Below, piece after piece: positions 1 to 8,631 of a DNA stretch of 64,000 nt. The stretch spans positions 3,013,501-3,077,500 of the forward strand of contig NZ_CP048117.1 in the NCBI RefSeq assembly GCF_000469135.2, in the 5' to 3' direction. Below the pieces are notes generated by a model. That model searched no databases. It saw only the letters and a program-made list of their open reading frames with translations, and was not told the origin of the DNA. Position 1 is the first letter of the stretch. Every line of letters begins with the position of its first letter. This stretch comes from Bacillus sp. SB49. GTDB lineage: Bacteria > Bacillota > Bacilli > Bacillales > Halobacillaceae. Made by a program: the position numbers and the translations under genes.

Positions 1-1845
1 ATAGGCTTTGATTTGCTGATCGGCAGCCAGATACATAACTGTTTTTCCTTCCTGTTCCAAACGAGAAAATGCCTCGTCGTAAGGTTCATATGACAGCTGA
101 TTCCGTTCCATCCATTTTCTCGTACCGACAAGGATCTGCCTGCCTTCGACGACTGCCTTAATCCCAAAGCCAGGGACAGCCTCAAAGGATTCCGCTTCTC
201 TTTCTATCACGCCGCGCTTCTGACCGTACGTGACGATGGCATCAGCGAGCGGGTGCTCAGATGCCTTCTCAGCTGCGATCAAGTCAGGCAGCCAATCGGC
301 TTCTTCTCCTTGGAGAGTGATGACGTCCGTTACCTCGGGTTTCCCTTTCGTCACGGTACCTGTTTTGTCCAAAAGCACCGTTGTAAGCCCCTGGGTGCCT
401 TCCAAATATTCCCCGCCTTTGAAAAGAATCCCCTGTTCTGCTCCCTTTCCGGTTCCGACCATGATCGATGTCGGTGTCGCCAGTCCCAAGGCACACGGAC
501 AGGCAATGACAAGAACAGCGATGGCTGCTTCCAGCGCAGGTGCGATGTCACCGCTCAGGAAAAACCAGAGCAGGAACGTAAGAAGAGCGATTCCGACGAC
601 AATCGGAACGAAAATGCCGGAAATGGCGTCCGCAGTCCTTTGGATCGGAGCTTTCGATCCCTGCGCCTCTTCGACGATCCGAACAATGCCGGCAAGGGCG
701 GTATCTTTCCCTATCCGTTCCGCTTCCATCCGAATGGTTCCATTCTTGTTGATGGTCGATCCAATGACTGCGTCTCCTTCCTGCTTTTCCACTGGAAGAG
801 ACTCACCGGTTATCATGGACTCATCGACTGCGGAGGTACCTTTAAGCACGCGGCCGTCGACGGGAATTTTCTCCCCGGGTTTCACAAGCAGCGTGTCCCC
901 GACCGTTACTTGGTCGACCGGCACCTTTTCTTCCATTCCTTCTCGGATAACGGTCGCTTCCTTCGCCTGCAGATTCAGCAGGTTCGTGAGCGCGGCTGTC
1001 GTCCGTCCCTTCGCCAACGATTCCATCAGCTTCCCGACAAGAATCAGCGTGATGAGGACGGCACTCGTCTCAAAATAAAGCTCCGGCATCCGATCCGGGG
1101 CTGCCTGCCAGCGGAACGCTTCGACGACGCTGTAGAAATAGGCGGCGGAAGTACCGAGTGCGACCAGTACATCCATGTTCGCACTCTTATTCCTGAGCGC
1201 CCGATAAGCTCCGGAGTAGAACCGGGCACCGATATAGAACTGCACAGGCGTCGCAAGGACGAACTGGAACCACGGATTCATCAGGATACCCGGAACCGGG
1301 AGGCCGATATCCCACGGGAGATGAGCGATCATCGTGTATAAAAGAGGCAGGGAAAGCAAGGCAGACACGAACAACTTTATCTTCTGCTGCTTGATTCTCG
1401 CTTCTTTTTGTTCCTTCTCGGTTTCACGTTCCTGTTTGATAACCGCCTCATACCCGAGCTTCTTCACTTTGGCAATGATGTCATCTATGGATACACGATC
1501 CGGTTCGTATTCGACGAATCCGGCTTCCGTTGCCAGGTTGATGGTCGCCTGTTCCACTCCGTCCATCTTACTCAACACTTTCTGGATCCTCGTCGAGCAA
1601 GCCGAACAGGTCATTCCGTGAATGTCGAGTTCCACCTGTTCTTTCTGGACACCGTATCCGAGCTTTTCAATTTTTGCGGTTATATCGGATGGCTGGACGT
1701 GTTTGTCATCGTAGTGAATCGTAGCCGTTTCCATCGCAAGGTTGACATTCGCTTCGACACCTTCCATACGGTTCAGGACCTTCTCGATCCGGGTCGAGCA
1801 CGCGGAACACGTCATCCCGGTGATACCTACGTTCATATCCTTCAT
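1..1845 (-). CDS. copA: Copper-exporting P1B-type ATPase CopA (N-terminal 615 residues, cut by window edge)
   Basis: This P1B-type ATPase pumps Cu(I) out across the cytoplasmic membrane. Two heavy-metal-associated domains open the protein, each with GMTCSACS (Cys13/Cys16, and a second pair near residues 80/83). Membrane helices follow, then the actuator TGES motif near residue 343, the transport motif CPC near 448 and the phosphorylation motif DKTGT near 491. The nucleotide-binding domain begins but the C-terminus (about 180 residues in relatives) lies beyond the left edge. The ATG at 1845 is chosen because AGGAGGGA lies five bases upstream. It starts 12 bp after csoR ends, so the two form an operon. 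No copZ chaperone gene lies between them; the second N-terminal metal domain is usual in Bacillus CopA. Confidence 0.96.
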   Translation of the reverse strand, partial: MKDMNVGITGMTCSACSTRIEKVLNRMEGVEANVNLAMETATIHYDDKHVQPSDITAKIEKLGYGVQKEQVELDIHGMTCSACSTRIQKVLSKMDGVEQATINLATEAGFVEYEPDRVSIDDIIAKVKKLGYEAVIKQERETEKEQKEARIKQQKIKLFVSALLSLPLLYTMIAHLPWDIGLPVPGILMNPWFQFVLATPVQFYIGARFYSGAYRALRNKSANMDVLVALGTSAAYFYSVVEAFRWQAAPDRMPELYFETSAVLITLILVGKLMESLAKGRTTAALTNLLNLQAKEATVIREGMEEKVPVDQVTVGDTLLVKPGEKIPVDGRVLKGTSAVDESMITGESLPVEKQEGDAVIGSTINKNGTIRMEAERIGKDTALAGIVRIVEEAQGSKAPIQRTADAISGIFVPIVVGIALLTFLLWFFLSGDIAPALEAAIAVLVIACPCALGLATPTSIMVGTGKGAEQGILFKGGEYLEGTQGLTTVLLDKTGTVTKGKPEVTDVITLQGEEADWLPDLIAAEKASEHPLADAIVTYGQKRGVIEREAESFEAVPGFGIKAVVEGRQILVGTRKWMERNQLSYEPYDEAFSRLEQEGKTVMYLAADQQIKAY

Positions 1846-1856
1846 CTCTATCCCTC

Positions 1857-2177
1857 CTATTTGGAGAACTGTTGGATGACTTTCATCAATTCATCAATGG
1901 CCTCGTCACCGTTTCCATTTTTAATCGCACCCGCCACACAATGATGGGTATGGCGCTCCAGCAGGGAATGGCCGACTTTCTTCAACGCCTTATCTATCGC
2001 TGAAATCTGAATAAGGATGTCGACACAGTAACGGTCCTCTTCGACCATTTTCTGAATCCCTCTCACCTGACCTTCTATACGTTTCAAGCGGTTCACGACC
2101 GTATCTTTCTCTTGTACTGTTCTTGGTTTCGCCGGCTTTTTGCCGCTGTTCTCCGGTAAACTATGTTCTTCGCACAT
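1857..2177 (-). CDS. csoR: Copper-sensing transcriptional repressor CsoR
   Basis: CsoR is an all-helical DNA-binding repressor that releases its operator when it binds Cu(I). The 106-residue protein has the family core ([13 protein letters not shown]) and the Cu ligand set Cys (in RYCVDIL), His and Cys (in HTHHC). The ATG at 2177 follows a TCCTCCT (AGGAGGA) site at 2184-2190; an upstream extension is possible in the reading frame but has no ribosome binding site. It is the first gene of the csoR-copA operon and is preceded by its own operator-like inverted repeat, so autoregulation is expected. Confidence 0.95.
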   Translation of the reverse strand: MCEEHSLPENSGKKPAKPRTVQEKDTVVNRLKRIEGQVRGIQKMVEEDRYCVDILIQISAIDKALKKVGHSLLERHTHHCVAGAIKNGNGDEAIDELMKVIQQFSK

Positions 2178-2202
2178 ATGGATTCCTCCTGTCCATTTCA
2201 AT

Positions 2203-2219
2203 ATACCCCTATAAGGTAT
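2203..2219. promoter_or_regulatory. CsoR-type operator upstream of csoR-copA
   Basis: The inverted repeat ATACC-N7-GGTAT has the same half-sites and spacing as the GC-containing CsoR operator known upstream of B. subtilis copZA. It lies 26 bp upstream of the csoR start. Confidence 0.8.
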
Positions 2220-2273
2220 AAATAGTCAACGCAGAGGATTATGTTTATTTTAAAGATTCCTCTATGTTTATGA

Positions 2274-2290
2274 ATACCGCTACCGGGTAT
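2274..2290. promoter_or_regulatory. Second CsoR-type operator, upstream of the DUF4396 gene
   Basis: A second ATACC-N7-GGTAT inverted repeat lies 24 bp before the start of the rightward DUF4396 gene. It matches the csoR operator in half-sites and spacing but differs in the seven central bases, so it is an independent site rather than a duplication of sequence. Confidence 0.75.
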
Positions 2291-2314
2291 AGAAAATAAA
2301 AAAGAGGTGAGTAA

Positions 2315-2971
2315 ATGTTAGTCACGGTATCATGGATTGCTCTCAGTATTGGTTTGTTATCTTCCCTCATCATTCTTATCGACATCATCAAACATCCGCA
2401 GATGATGGGAGTGATGAATGTTGTCTGGCCGATCAACGGTTGGTTCTTCGGTCCTTTTGCCTTATGGACCTACTTCAAATGGGGCCGCTTGAAGGCAAAG
2501 AATATAGAAAAAGAGGATGACCGGGGCAAATCGGCCAAAGTGTTCGTTTCGACGAGCCACTGTTCGGCCGGATGCACGCTCGGCGATGCAGTCGGCGTAC
2601 CGATCGTTGCGCTGACCGGATTGACTATCGCAGGGACGACCCTGTTTGCGCATTATACGATCGAGTTCATCCTTGCTTATATTTTCGGAATCCTGTTCCA
2701 GTTTTATGCGATTTACCCGATGCACAAGAAAAAAGGTGCCGGACATGCAATCAAATCTGCTATCAAAGCGGATTCGCTCTCCTTGATCGCTTTTGAAATC
2801 GGCATGTTCGGCTGGATGGCGATTGTCCATTTTGTCTTATTCACACAGCCGCCGCACCCGGATCAAATCACCTATTGGTTCATGATGCAAATCGCTATGA
2901 TCCTCGGTTTCCTGACGAGCTATCCGGCCAACTGGCTGCTGGTAAAAAAAGGAATCAAGGAAGCGATGTGA
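2315..2971 (+). CDS. DUF4396 family integral membrane protein, probably copper-responsive
   Basis: A 218-residue polytopic protein that I assign to the DUF4396 family from its central TSHCSAGCTLGD signature (cysteines at about residues 83 and 87) followed by long hydrophobic segments. About five or six membrane helices are visible: two near the N-terminus, two flanking the HYTIEF segment at about 115-120, and two near the C-terminus. The biochemical role is unknown. The start follows an AGAGGTGAG site. It diverges from csoR-copA and has its own CsoR-type operator, so I infer a role in copper handling; the His/Cys-rich motif inside a membrane protein would suit metal binding. No clear terminator separates it from the following gldA. 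Confidence 0.82.
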   Translation: MLVTVSWIALSIGLLSSLIILIDIIKHPQMMGVMNVVWPINGWFFGPFALWTYFKWGRLKAKNIEKEDDRGKSAKVFVSTSHCSAGCTLGDAVGVPIVALTGLTIAGTTLFAHYTIEFILAYIFGILFQFYAIYPMHKKKGAGHAIKSAIKADSLSLIAFEIGMFGWMAIVHFVLFTQPPHPDQITYWFMMQIAMILGFLTSYPANWLLVKKGIKEAM

Positions 2972-3056
2972 CCTTTTTTTATGAAAGTCTTTGTTTAACA
3001 TCGATGATATGTTGGGAAGATACCTGTAGAAACAAATTACGAAAGGATGATGAGAG

Positions 3057-4172
3057 ATGAAGGAACGTATATACATCAGCCCGGCTAAATATGTGCAGGG
3101 GCGTAACGCCATTCAAAATATTGGGAAACACCTGGAAGGTTTAAGCGGAACAGCGGTCGTCCTGGCAGATGAAACCGTATGGAAGATTGCGGGGCATGAC
3201 GTCGTGGGTCACTTGAAAGAAGCAGGATTCGAAACGAACGAAGTCGTCTTCAACGGGGAAGCATCGACTCAGGAAATGGACCGGATCACGGATATTGCGA
3301 AGGAAGCCCAAGCTTCCATCGTCGTCGGTGTCGGCGGAGGTAAAACACTCGATACCGCTAAAGCCGTTTCCGACCAAGTAGAAGGCTTTACGGTCATCGT
3401 ACCGACAACAGCTTCCACGGATGCACCGACAAGTGCTTTGTCTGTTGTTTATTCCGACGAAGGGGTGTTCGAAACGTATCGTTTCTACAAAAAGAACCCT
3501 GATCTCGTCCTGCTCGACTCAAAAATCATCGCAGCGGCACCACCGCGTTTCCTTGCTTCCGGAATCGCCGATGCGCTCGCAACGCTCGTTGAAGTACGCA
3601 GCGTCGTAAGAAACAGCGGGAATACGATGGCAGGAGGGCAGCCGACCCTTGCCGCCCAGGCGATTGCAGAAAAATGTGAAGAGGTGCTGTTCGACTATGC
3701 ACTGCTCGCTTATGAGTCCAATGAGCGTCAAGTCGTTACACCGGCACTGGAACATGTCATCGAAGCGAACACACTTCTCAGCGGACTCGGATTTGAAAGC
3801 GGCGGTTTGGGTGCTGCCCACGCCATCCACAACGGATTTACCGCTCTGGACGGAGAAATCCACCATCTTACGCACGGAGAAAAAGTGGCGTTCGGTACAC
3901 TCGTCCAACTGACGATGGAAGAACACCCGCAGGAAGAAATCGAAGAATACATGGCGCTGTACACAAGTCTTGGCCTTCCGATCACTTTGGAAGACATCAA
4001 GCTGAAAGACGCCTCCAGAGAGGACATCCTGAAAGTAGCCGAAGCAGCGACCATCGATGGCGAAACGATCCACCAGGCATTCACCATCACAGCAGAAGAA
4101 GTGGCGGATGCCATCATCGCAACCGATCAGTACGCCCGAAGTTTCAAGGGTATGCTTGGATTAGGGGAATAA
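3057..4172 (+). CDS. gldA: Glycerol dehydrogenase (iron/zinc-containing alcohol dehydrogenase family)
   Basis: It oxidises glycerol to dihydroxyacetone with NAD+ in the cytoplasm. The 371-residue length is normal. The dinucleotide-binding [12 protein letters not shown] stands near residues 90-101, and the metal ligands are visible as Asp in IADAL (about 171), His in AAHAIHNG (about 255) and His in LTHGEK (about 272). The start follows GAAAGGATGATGAG. A strong terminator follows at once. No dihydroxyacetone kinase gene is beside it, so in this window it stands alone behind the DUF4396 gene. Confidence 0.93.
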   Translation: MKERIYISPAKYVQGRNAIQNIGKHLEGLSGTAVVLADETVWKIAGHDVVGHLKEAGFETNEVVFNGEASTQEMDRITDIAKEAQASIVVGVGGGKTLDTAKAVSDQVEGFTVIVPTTASTDAPTSALSVVYSDEGVFETYRFYKKNPDLVLLDSKIIAAAPPRFLASGIADALATLVEVRSVVRNSGNTMAGGQPTLAAQAIAEKCEEVLFDYALLAYESNERQVVTPALEHVIEANTLLSGLGFESGGLGAAHAIHNGFTALDGEIHHLTHGEKVAFGTLVQLTMEEHPQEEIEEYMALYTSLGLPITLEDIKLKDASREDILKVAEAATIDGETIHQAFTITAEEVADAIIATDQYARSFKGMLGLGE

Positions 4173-4176
4173 TAAC

Positions 4177-4209
4177 AAGAGGCCGGGAAAACACTCCCCC
4201 GCCTCTTTT
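4177..4209 (+). terminator. Rho-independent terminator after gldA
   Basis: The hairpin AAGAGGC...GCCTCTT is followed by a T-tract. Confidence 0.85.
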
Positions 4210-4510
4210 CTATTTCGGATAAGATCAGGAGGAAATGCCCTGCCTTTCCCTCCTGAATCCACACACATTTCTTTCATGTGCATAAAACACCTCGGGTTAT
4301 GCTCCCGAAAACGCCCCCTTTTACATAGAAGCCTTTGACCGCTCCCATCTGTTTCGCTTCTATTTGCTTTCTCTTTTTATACCCTTCAGCTCTCCTCCCT
4401 ATAATTTTTTTTATTAATGATCAAAAAAACATTAATTTGTATTATGGATGATGCTGACCTACAATAAAAATCGCAATAGAAAATGAATCATTTCAGGAGG
4501 AATTCAAACG
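4210..4510. other. Non-coding gap between gldA and the DJ-1 operon
   Basis: About 300 bp without a credible gene. The left half is featureless. The right half is AT-rich, with a T-run at 4403-4412, the inverted repeat described separately at 4413-4436, and the ribosome binding site of the next gene (AGGAGGAA at 4496-4503). Confidence 0.6.
4413..4436. promoter_or_regulatory. Inverted repeat ATTAATG-N10-CATTAAT, candidate LysR operator
   Basis: Perfect 7-bp arms lie about 75 bp upstream of the DJ-1 family gene. The last gene of that operon encodes a LysR regulator, and LysR proteins bind interrupted dyads of this kind (T-N11-A), so this is a plausible target. The link is inference. Confidence 0.5.
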
Positions 4511-5179
4511 ATGAGTAAACATATATTAATGGTTGTCACGACAGCGGACAAAATGAATGAGGAACTGGATACAGGCCTCTGGTTGTCCGAGTTCGGAGAA
4601 GCTTATTTAGAATTCGTTAAACAAGGTTACACTATTACAGTAGCAACTCCTAAAGGCGGCAAGGCTCCTGTAGACGAACGCAGTCTGGAAGGAGGAGAGA
4701 CTCCTCAGGAGATTCTCGATACAGCTGTGCATCTTGAAAACACGAAAAAACTGGAGGACTTGGATCATACAGAACAATATGATGCCATCTTCCTACCGGG
4801 GGGACATGGTACAATGTTCGACCTTCCGGATAACAAGAAGCTGCACGACATCATTCAAGATCTATATGAAGCAGATAAAGTGGTAGCTGCTGTCTGTCAC
4901 GGTCCGGCAGGTTTGGTCGGTGTAAAGCGTTCGGATGGATCTCCTCTAGTGAAAGGTCATACCGTCACATCCTTCACGGATGAAGAAGAACGCGCTACGA
5001 CACTTGATGCTTATATGCCTTTTCTACTGGAAACTCGTTTACGCGAACTGGGAGCAGACTTTTCAGCCAAGGAAAATTGGACAGACCATGTACAGGTTTC
5101 CGGAAAACTGATTACCGGTCAAAACCCGCAATCTACCATCAGTGTAGCGAAGAAAGTAGTAGAACAGCTGAATAAATAA
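4511..5179 (+). CDS. DJ-1/PfpI family protein (type 1 glutamine amidotransferase fold; Hsp31-like glyoxalase III candidate)
   Basis: A 222-residue cytoplasmic protein of the class I glutamine amidotransferase-like superfamily. The nucleophile elbow AAVCHGPAGL places Cys129 followed by His130, and an N-terminal SEFGEAY segment supplies the conserved acidic partner. Homologues act as glyoxalase III, deglycase or stress chaperones; which activity applies cannot be read from sequence. It heads an operon with an ABM monooxygenase and a LysR regulator, which suggests response to reactive carbonyl or quinone stress (inference). The start follows AGGAGGAATTCAAACG. Confidence 0.88.
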   Translation: MSKHILMVVTTADKMNEELDTGLWLSEFGEAYLEFVKQGYTITVATPKGGKAPVDERSLEGGETPQEILDTAVHLENTKKLEDLDHTEQYDAIFLPGGHGTMFDLPDNKKLHDIIQDLYEADKVVAAVCHGPAGLVGVKRSDGSPLVKGHTVTSFTDEEERATTLDAYMPFLLETRLRELGADFSAKENWTDHVQVSGKLITGQNPQSTISVAKKVVEQLNK

Positions 5180-5252
5180 ACGAAAGGGGAAGGGCTTGCA
5201 AATCTAAAATCGGTCTGCAGGTCCTTCCTATATGAAAAGAGTGGGGGATCGT

Positions 5253-5534
5253 ATGATTGTCATTCAAGCACTATTGACAGCAAAAGATGGAAAAGAAGAA
5301 GAACTGTTCCAAGAGCTAAAGAAAATGATCGGCCCTTCCCTGGAAGAGGATGGGTGTAAGGATTATATCCTTCATCGTTCTATAGATGATAAATCTGTGT
5401 TTACATTTTATGAAGCTTGGAAGGACGAGCCGGCTTTGCAAGCACATATCGCCTCACCTCACTATGAATCCTACCGTCAACGTACAGAAGACTTAATAGA
5501 AACAAGGGATGTATACAGACTGAAGAGGATATAG
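5253..5534 (+). CDS. Antibiotic biosynthesis monooxygenase (ABM) domain protein, putative quinol monooxygenase
   Basis: A 93-residue ferredoxin-like-fold protein of the YgiN/ABM type, with the typical TAKDGKEEEL start, a central FYEAWKDEPAL strand-helix and an H-x3-H-like AHIASPHY helix. Members oxidise small quinols or serve as dimeric stress proteins. The ATG at 5253 follows GTGGGGGATC; an in-frame ATG at 5232 lacks a ribosome binding site. It lies between the DJ-1 gene and the LysR gene in the same direction. Confidence 0.82.
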   Translation: MIVIQALLTAKDGKEEELFQELKKMIGPSLEEDGCKDYILHRSIDDKSVFTFYEAWKDEPALQAHIASPHYESYRQRTEDLIETRDVYRLKRI

Positions 5535-5575
5535 AATAGAGACGCATAGGAAATGATATCGAAGGAGGTGAACAC

Positions 5576-6439
5576 GTGATTGACTTTGAGTGGTACCGGA
5601 GTTTCATCAGTATTTATAAACAAGGTTCCGTTTCGGCAGCAGCTAAAACGAGATTTCTGACACAGCCGGCTATGAGCCAGCACCTTGCCGCGCTGGAATC
5701 CGAAGTTGGAGAACCCCTTTTCCTCCGGGCTCCCAGGAAAATGATTCCTACTGATAAAGGGAAGGAAATGTACACGAAATTAGTGCCGCTGATCGAACAC
5801 TTGGAGACAGCAACTCAGGAAATTCAACATTATGCAAAGACGGATTCCCGCTCCCCCCTCTTAAAAATAGGCAGTCCAGTCGAATACTTCACCGGTCGGG
5901 TTTCAGAAAAGATAAAGGGGACCGACACGCGCTTAATCACAAGCTTCGGTGTAGCCTCCACCCTTTTGGACGAGCTGATAAAGGAAGAGGTGGATCTGAT
6001 CTTTACTCCTAAAAAGCAGACCGTTCCTGGTATCGAGTACAAAGAACTGGAAGTAGAAACATTTGTAATAGTCGCTCCCCCGGGTTTCAAAGAACAACAT
6101 AGTTCCCTTGCGGAAATTGAAGAGTGGGTGGAGGAACAGGCCTGGTTGAGTTATGGACTGGACCTCCCTATCATTAGACGATTCTGGCGTGAGCATTTCA
6201 AGAGACGCCCAACGATCCAAGCCCGTCACATCATTCCAAACTTGTATTCTATTCTGAAAGGCGTGGAGAACGGACTCGGTTTAAGTATCCTTCCATCCTA
6301 CCTGATTGAGGAATCTGTGGCCGAAGGAAAATCCACCGTCCTCTATGGTGAGCTTTCCGTTGACAACACCCTGTACGCAGCTTATCGGATGGATAAAAAA
6401 GGGGACCCTATTATTCAGTCCCTGTTGAATCAATGGTAA
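5576..6439 (+). CDS. LysR family transcriptional regulator
   Basis: A 287-residue regulator with the N-terminal winged helix-turn-helix (AAKTRFLTQPAMSQHLAALE, about residues 22-41) and a periplasmic-binding-like effector domain. The GTG start at 5576 is supported by GAAGGAGGTG eight bases upstream. It closes the DJ-1/ABM operon and probably regulates it. A strong terminator follows. Confidence 0.93.
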   Translation: MIDFEWYRSFISIYKQGSVSAAAKTRFLTQPAMSQHLAALESEVGEPLFLRAPRKMIPTDKGKEMYTKLVPLIEHLETATQEIQHYAKTDSRSPLLKIGSPVEYFTGRVSEKIKGTDTRLITSFGVASTLLDELIKEEVDLIFTPKKQTVPGIEYKELEVETFVIVAPPGFKEQHSSLAEIEEWVEEQAWLSYGLDLPIIRRFWREHFKRRPTIQARHIIPNLYSILKGVENGLGLSILPSYLIEESVAEGKSTVLYGELSVDNTLYAAYRMDKKGDPIIQSLLNQW

Positions 6440-6475
6440 AGAACGTCCTTTCCTTATAGGAAGACGTTCTTTTTT
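6438..6475 (+). terminator. Terminator after the LysR gene
   Basis: The stem GAACGTC/GACGTTC with an extended inner TTCC/GGAA pairing is followed by six T residues. It may also serve the convergent VOC gene. Confidence 0.85.
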
Positions 6476-6481
6476 GGTTAG

Positions 6482-6892
6482 CTATTTTCTCAATCCACCC
6501 GTATTCATCAGCACGACCCGCCACCCATCCGGGTCCTCGATTGTCACGCCTTTCTCCTCCCAATATGGATTTTCCGATGGGACTTCTTCATACCCCATCC
6601 GGGTAAGTCGATCCGCGGCCTTCCGTTGTTCCTGCTTATCTTCTATGTAGAAAACCAATAAGTTGTCCTTCGACGGAGCAGGGCACGGACTTCCTTCTTC
6701 GTGGGACGTGAACTCCAGCTGATAAGCGAGCGTCGGGAGTCCGAAGACGATGCCGTCATACCCCTGATGGCCATGAAACTCCGCCACTCGTTCCAAACCA
6801 AGACCCGTTTCATAGAACGTGATCATCTCATCCATTTGATCGGTTGGTCTTGCTATTCGTATCTGGCTTGCTTGAAAGTTGGTGAATTTCAT
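6482..6892 (-). CDS. VOC family protein (glyoxalase/bleomycin resistance fold)
   Basis: A 136-residue vicinal-oxygen-chelate fold protein with paired beta-alpha-beta-beta-beta modules: RIARPTDQMDEMITFYETGLGL in module one and the terminal EDPDGWRVVLMN strand carrying the usual acidic metal-ligand position. Substrate is unknown. The ATG at 6892 follows GGAAGGAGAGAGGG; the longer frame upstream has no ribosome binding site. Confidence 0.85.
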   Translation of the reverse strand: MKFTNFQASQIRIARPTDQMDEMITFYETGLGLERVAEFHGHQGYDGIVFGLPTLAYQLEFTSHEEGSPCPAPSKDNLLVFYIEDKQEQRKAADRLTRMGYEEVPSENPYWEEKGVTIEDPDGWRVVLMNTGGLRK

Positions 6893-7006
6893 ATATCCCT
6901 CTCTCCTTCCTGTCGTTCTAGTACACAGGCTCCCATCCCCGCTGCACCTATCATGCAGTGACGTTATGCCAATGTAAGACGCACAGCTGTTGCAAATAAA
7001 AATCAC

Positions 7007-7579
7007 TTATTTATTAATATTTCCACTTTCATTTAAGCGTCCTACGTACTCTTGTTCGTTGAGCATGGCAATATCCCTGCGCAATTTTGGTGTATCAACA
7101 AAAACAAAGACTTGATACTTAGGATTATTGCGATTTCTCATGGTATGTTCTATGTCATGCCCATTTCTAATCAAATTCATTGCGAGTGATTTTTTATAAA
7201 TATTCTTCAGCCCGAATTTTCTCTCTGTCACATCACCGTTTAATGCTGCCTCCTTTGCTGTTGGTTCTTTATTCCATTCTGAAATAAATTTATTATAAGC
7301 ACGCTCCATCGCTCCGGGGTTTAAATGTGTGTAAACCCACCTATCATCAATGAGCTGTATGTTTTTCTTTTTACTGCCGTTTTTCGATACGAAATATTCC
7401 GAGTCTGATGTGCGAATTCCTGCCTTCTCTATTGTTCTCACTGTCCTGTCTAAATCATAGTTCATGAAATAATCCCAAAACTTCCGAAAGCATCCTGCAT
7501 AGGATTTGTCGAGGATAGTCAGTGTGTCACCATTTACATTGAAGTTGTAAGTATGTCCCGTATGTAAGGTATCTTCCAT
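7007..7579 (-). CDS. Hypothetical protein, AT-rich; C-terminal region resembles phage-type DUF5659
   Basis: I do not recognise the first 120 residues. The last 60 (SLAMNLIRNGHDIEH, then KYQVFVFVDTPKLRRDI) have the pattern of the short DUF5659 domain found in phage and integrative-element proteins, where it follows a 'Ser-Leu-Ala...Gly-His' helix. The ATG at 7579 sits behind AAAGGGTGG; a GTG three codons upstream is less well placed. Composition is clearly more AT-rich than the neighbours, and the gene forms a pair with the 81-residue protein upstream. Possible remnant of a mobile element. Confidence 0.62.
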   Translation of the reverse strand: MEDTLHTGHTYNFNVNGDTLTILDKSYAGCFRKFWDYFMNYDLDRTVRTIEKAGIRTSDSEYFVSKNGSKKKNIQLIDDRWVYTHLNPGAMERAYNKFISEWNKEPTAKEAALNGDVTERKFGLKNIYKKSLAMNLIRNGHDIEHTMRNRNNPKYQVFVFVDTPKLRRDIAMLNEQEYVGRLNESGNINK

Positions 7580-7597
7580 TATTTCCACCCTTTCGTT

Positions 7598-7843
7598 TTA
7601 AATTCCATAAGGCAATAACTCTGCATTTATTTCCTTCATCCATTCATCCGCACGCATGTTACTTTCATAATAGTTTGTAAGATTGGTAATGATAGCTTTG
7701 TAAATACTGGGTGGTATTTCTTGAAAATCTTGCTCATCAGCAAGTGTATAATAGAAGCTTTCTCCTGAAAGATCATCAAAAGCAATTCCGTTTTCTAATC
7801 TAACTGCCTTCCAACGTCCTAAGTCCCATACATGCTTTCCCAT
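7598..7843 (-). CDS. Hypothetical protein (81 residues), first gene of an AT-rich pair
   Basis: A small acidic protein with no recognised family. It starts with KHVWDLGRWKAVRLENG, which looks like a small beta-sheet domain, and ends in an amphipathic helix. The start has an excellent AGAAGGAGGTACC site. It lies 18 bp upstream of the next gene with the same strand and composition, so the two are probably co-transcribed and co-inherited. Confidence 0.65.
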   Translation of the reverse strand: MGKHVWDLGRWKAVRLENGIAFDDLSGESFYYTLADEQDFQEIPPSIYKAIITNLTNYYESNMRADEWMKEINAELLPYGI

Positions 7844-7920
7844 AATGGTACCTCCTTCTCTTTGGTATTTATTCCATTATAAACATACAACTTCACAATC
7901 AAATCTATCTCCAAGCTCCT

Positions 7921-8076
7921 CTACTGGCTCTTTGCATGGATTCTGCATAGTACTGTAAGTATAGCAGCCGGGATAAAGTATTCCGCTTTAAAGTCCCCGC
8001 TCATGAAATAATATACGCCGAAACCAACAGCCGTAAGAGCACCTATCCACCCTGTATATTCGATGAATCGATGCAA
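7921..8076 (-). CDS. Small two-helix membrane protein (51 residues)
   Basis: The frame opens with a TTG behind GGAAGGTGAATAAG and encodes two hydrophobic segments (WIGALTAVGFGVYYFM and FIPAAILTVL). Function is unknown. A TTG start and the small size make this a moderate call. Confidence 0.5.
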   Translation of the reverse strand: MHRFIEYTGWIGALTAVGFGVYYFMSGDFKAEYFIPAAILTVLCRIHAKSQ

Positions 8077-8151
8077 CCTTATTCACCTTCCTTCGTTCCT
8101 GTAATCCCTCTCTGCCGGCATCTTATCATAGCTTGCGCCGGGTGTCTTCCC

Positions 8152-8529
8152 TCATTTTGCCGGTTTAGGCGCCTCCCCCGTTTTCAAAGTGAGGATAATA
8201 CTCCATACGCCCGCAGCCGTACCGGCCACACCGGCGACGCCGACGGAGAACTGATCCGGAACGAAGAAGCCGATCGGGATAATGACGAGGAAAGAAAAGA
8301 CAACGATCCCCTGATAAACAGCGGATGTGACTCGAGCAATCGTGCTCTGGAACAGGGCCAGAATCAACGGTGGCAGAAAAAGAACAACGATCATTCCGAT
8401 CGACAACCACAAGCCCATCGGCTCTTCATAGGAGATCGTATTAGGCCCTGTCGGATTCCTCGCAGCAAGTAATGCCGCCGATACGGCAAGAAGTAAAAGA
8501 ACACAGACGGGCAAGAATCGTTTCAACAA
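8152..8529 (-). CDS. Hypothetical four-helix membrane protein (about 125 residues)
   Basis: Four hydrophobic segments are visible: residues about 4-22, 42-60, 72-92 and 98-115. It opens with tandem TTG codons (8529 or 8526) behind AGGGGGAG. No family recognised; it ends in a short Lys/Pro-rich cytoplasmic tail. Confidence 0.7.
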   Translation of the reverse strand: MLKRFLPVCVLLLLAVSAALLAARNPTGPNTISYEEPMGLWLSIGMIVVLFLPPLILALFQSTIARVTSAVYQGIVVFSFLVIIPIGFFVPDQFSVGVAGVAGTAAGVWSIILTLKTGEAPKPAK

Positions 8530-8592
8530 GAGAACTCCCCCTCATTCCATTTTATTCCTATCATACAAAAAGGAAGTAGTCTTGCCTAGAAC

Positions 8593-8625
8593 AAAAAAAG
8601 AAGGCTCAGCAGATGCTGAACCTTC
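8593..8625 (-). terminator. Terminator after chrA
   Basis: On the minus strand the stem GAAGG-TTCAGCA/TGCTGA-CCTTC is followed by seven T residues. Confidence 0.85.
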
Positions 8626-8631
8626 TCCTCT

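Noticed and set aside
230-1341. Two long plus-strand frames of 282 and 362 residues over the copA region
   Set aside because: They are antisense shadows of copA, which has all P-type ATPase motifs on the minus strand; the plus-strand products are low-complexity and lack ribosome binding sites.
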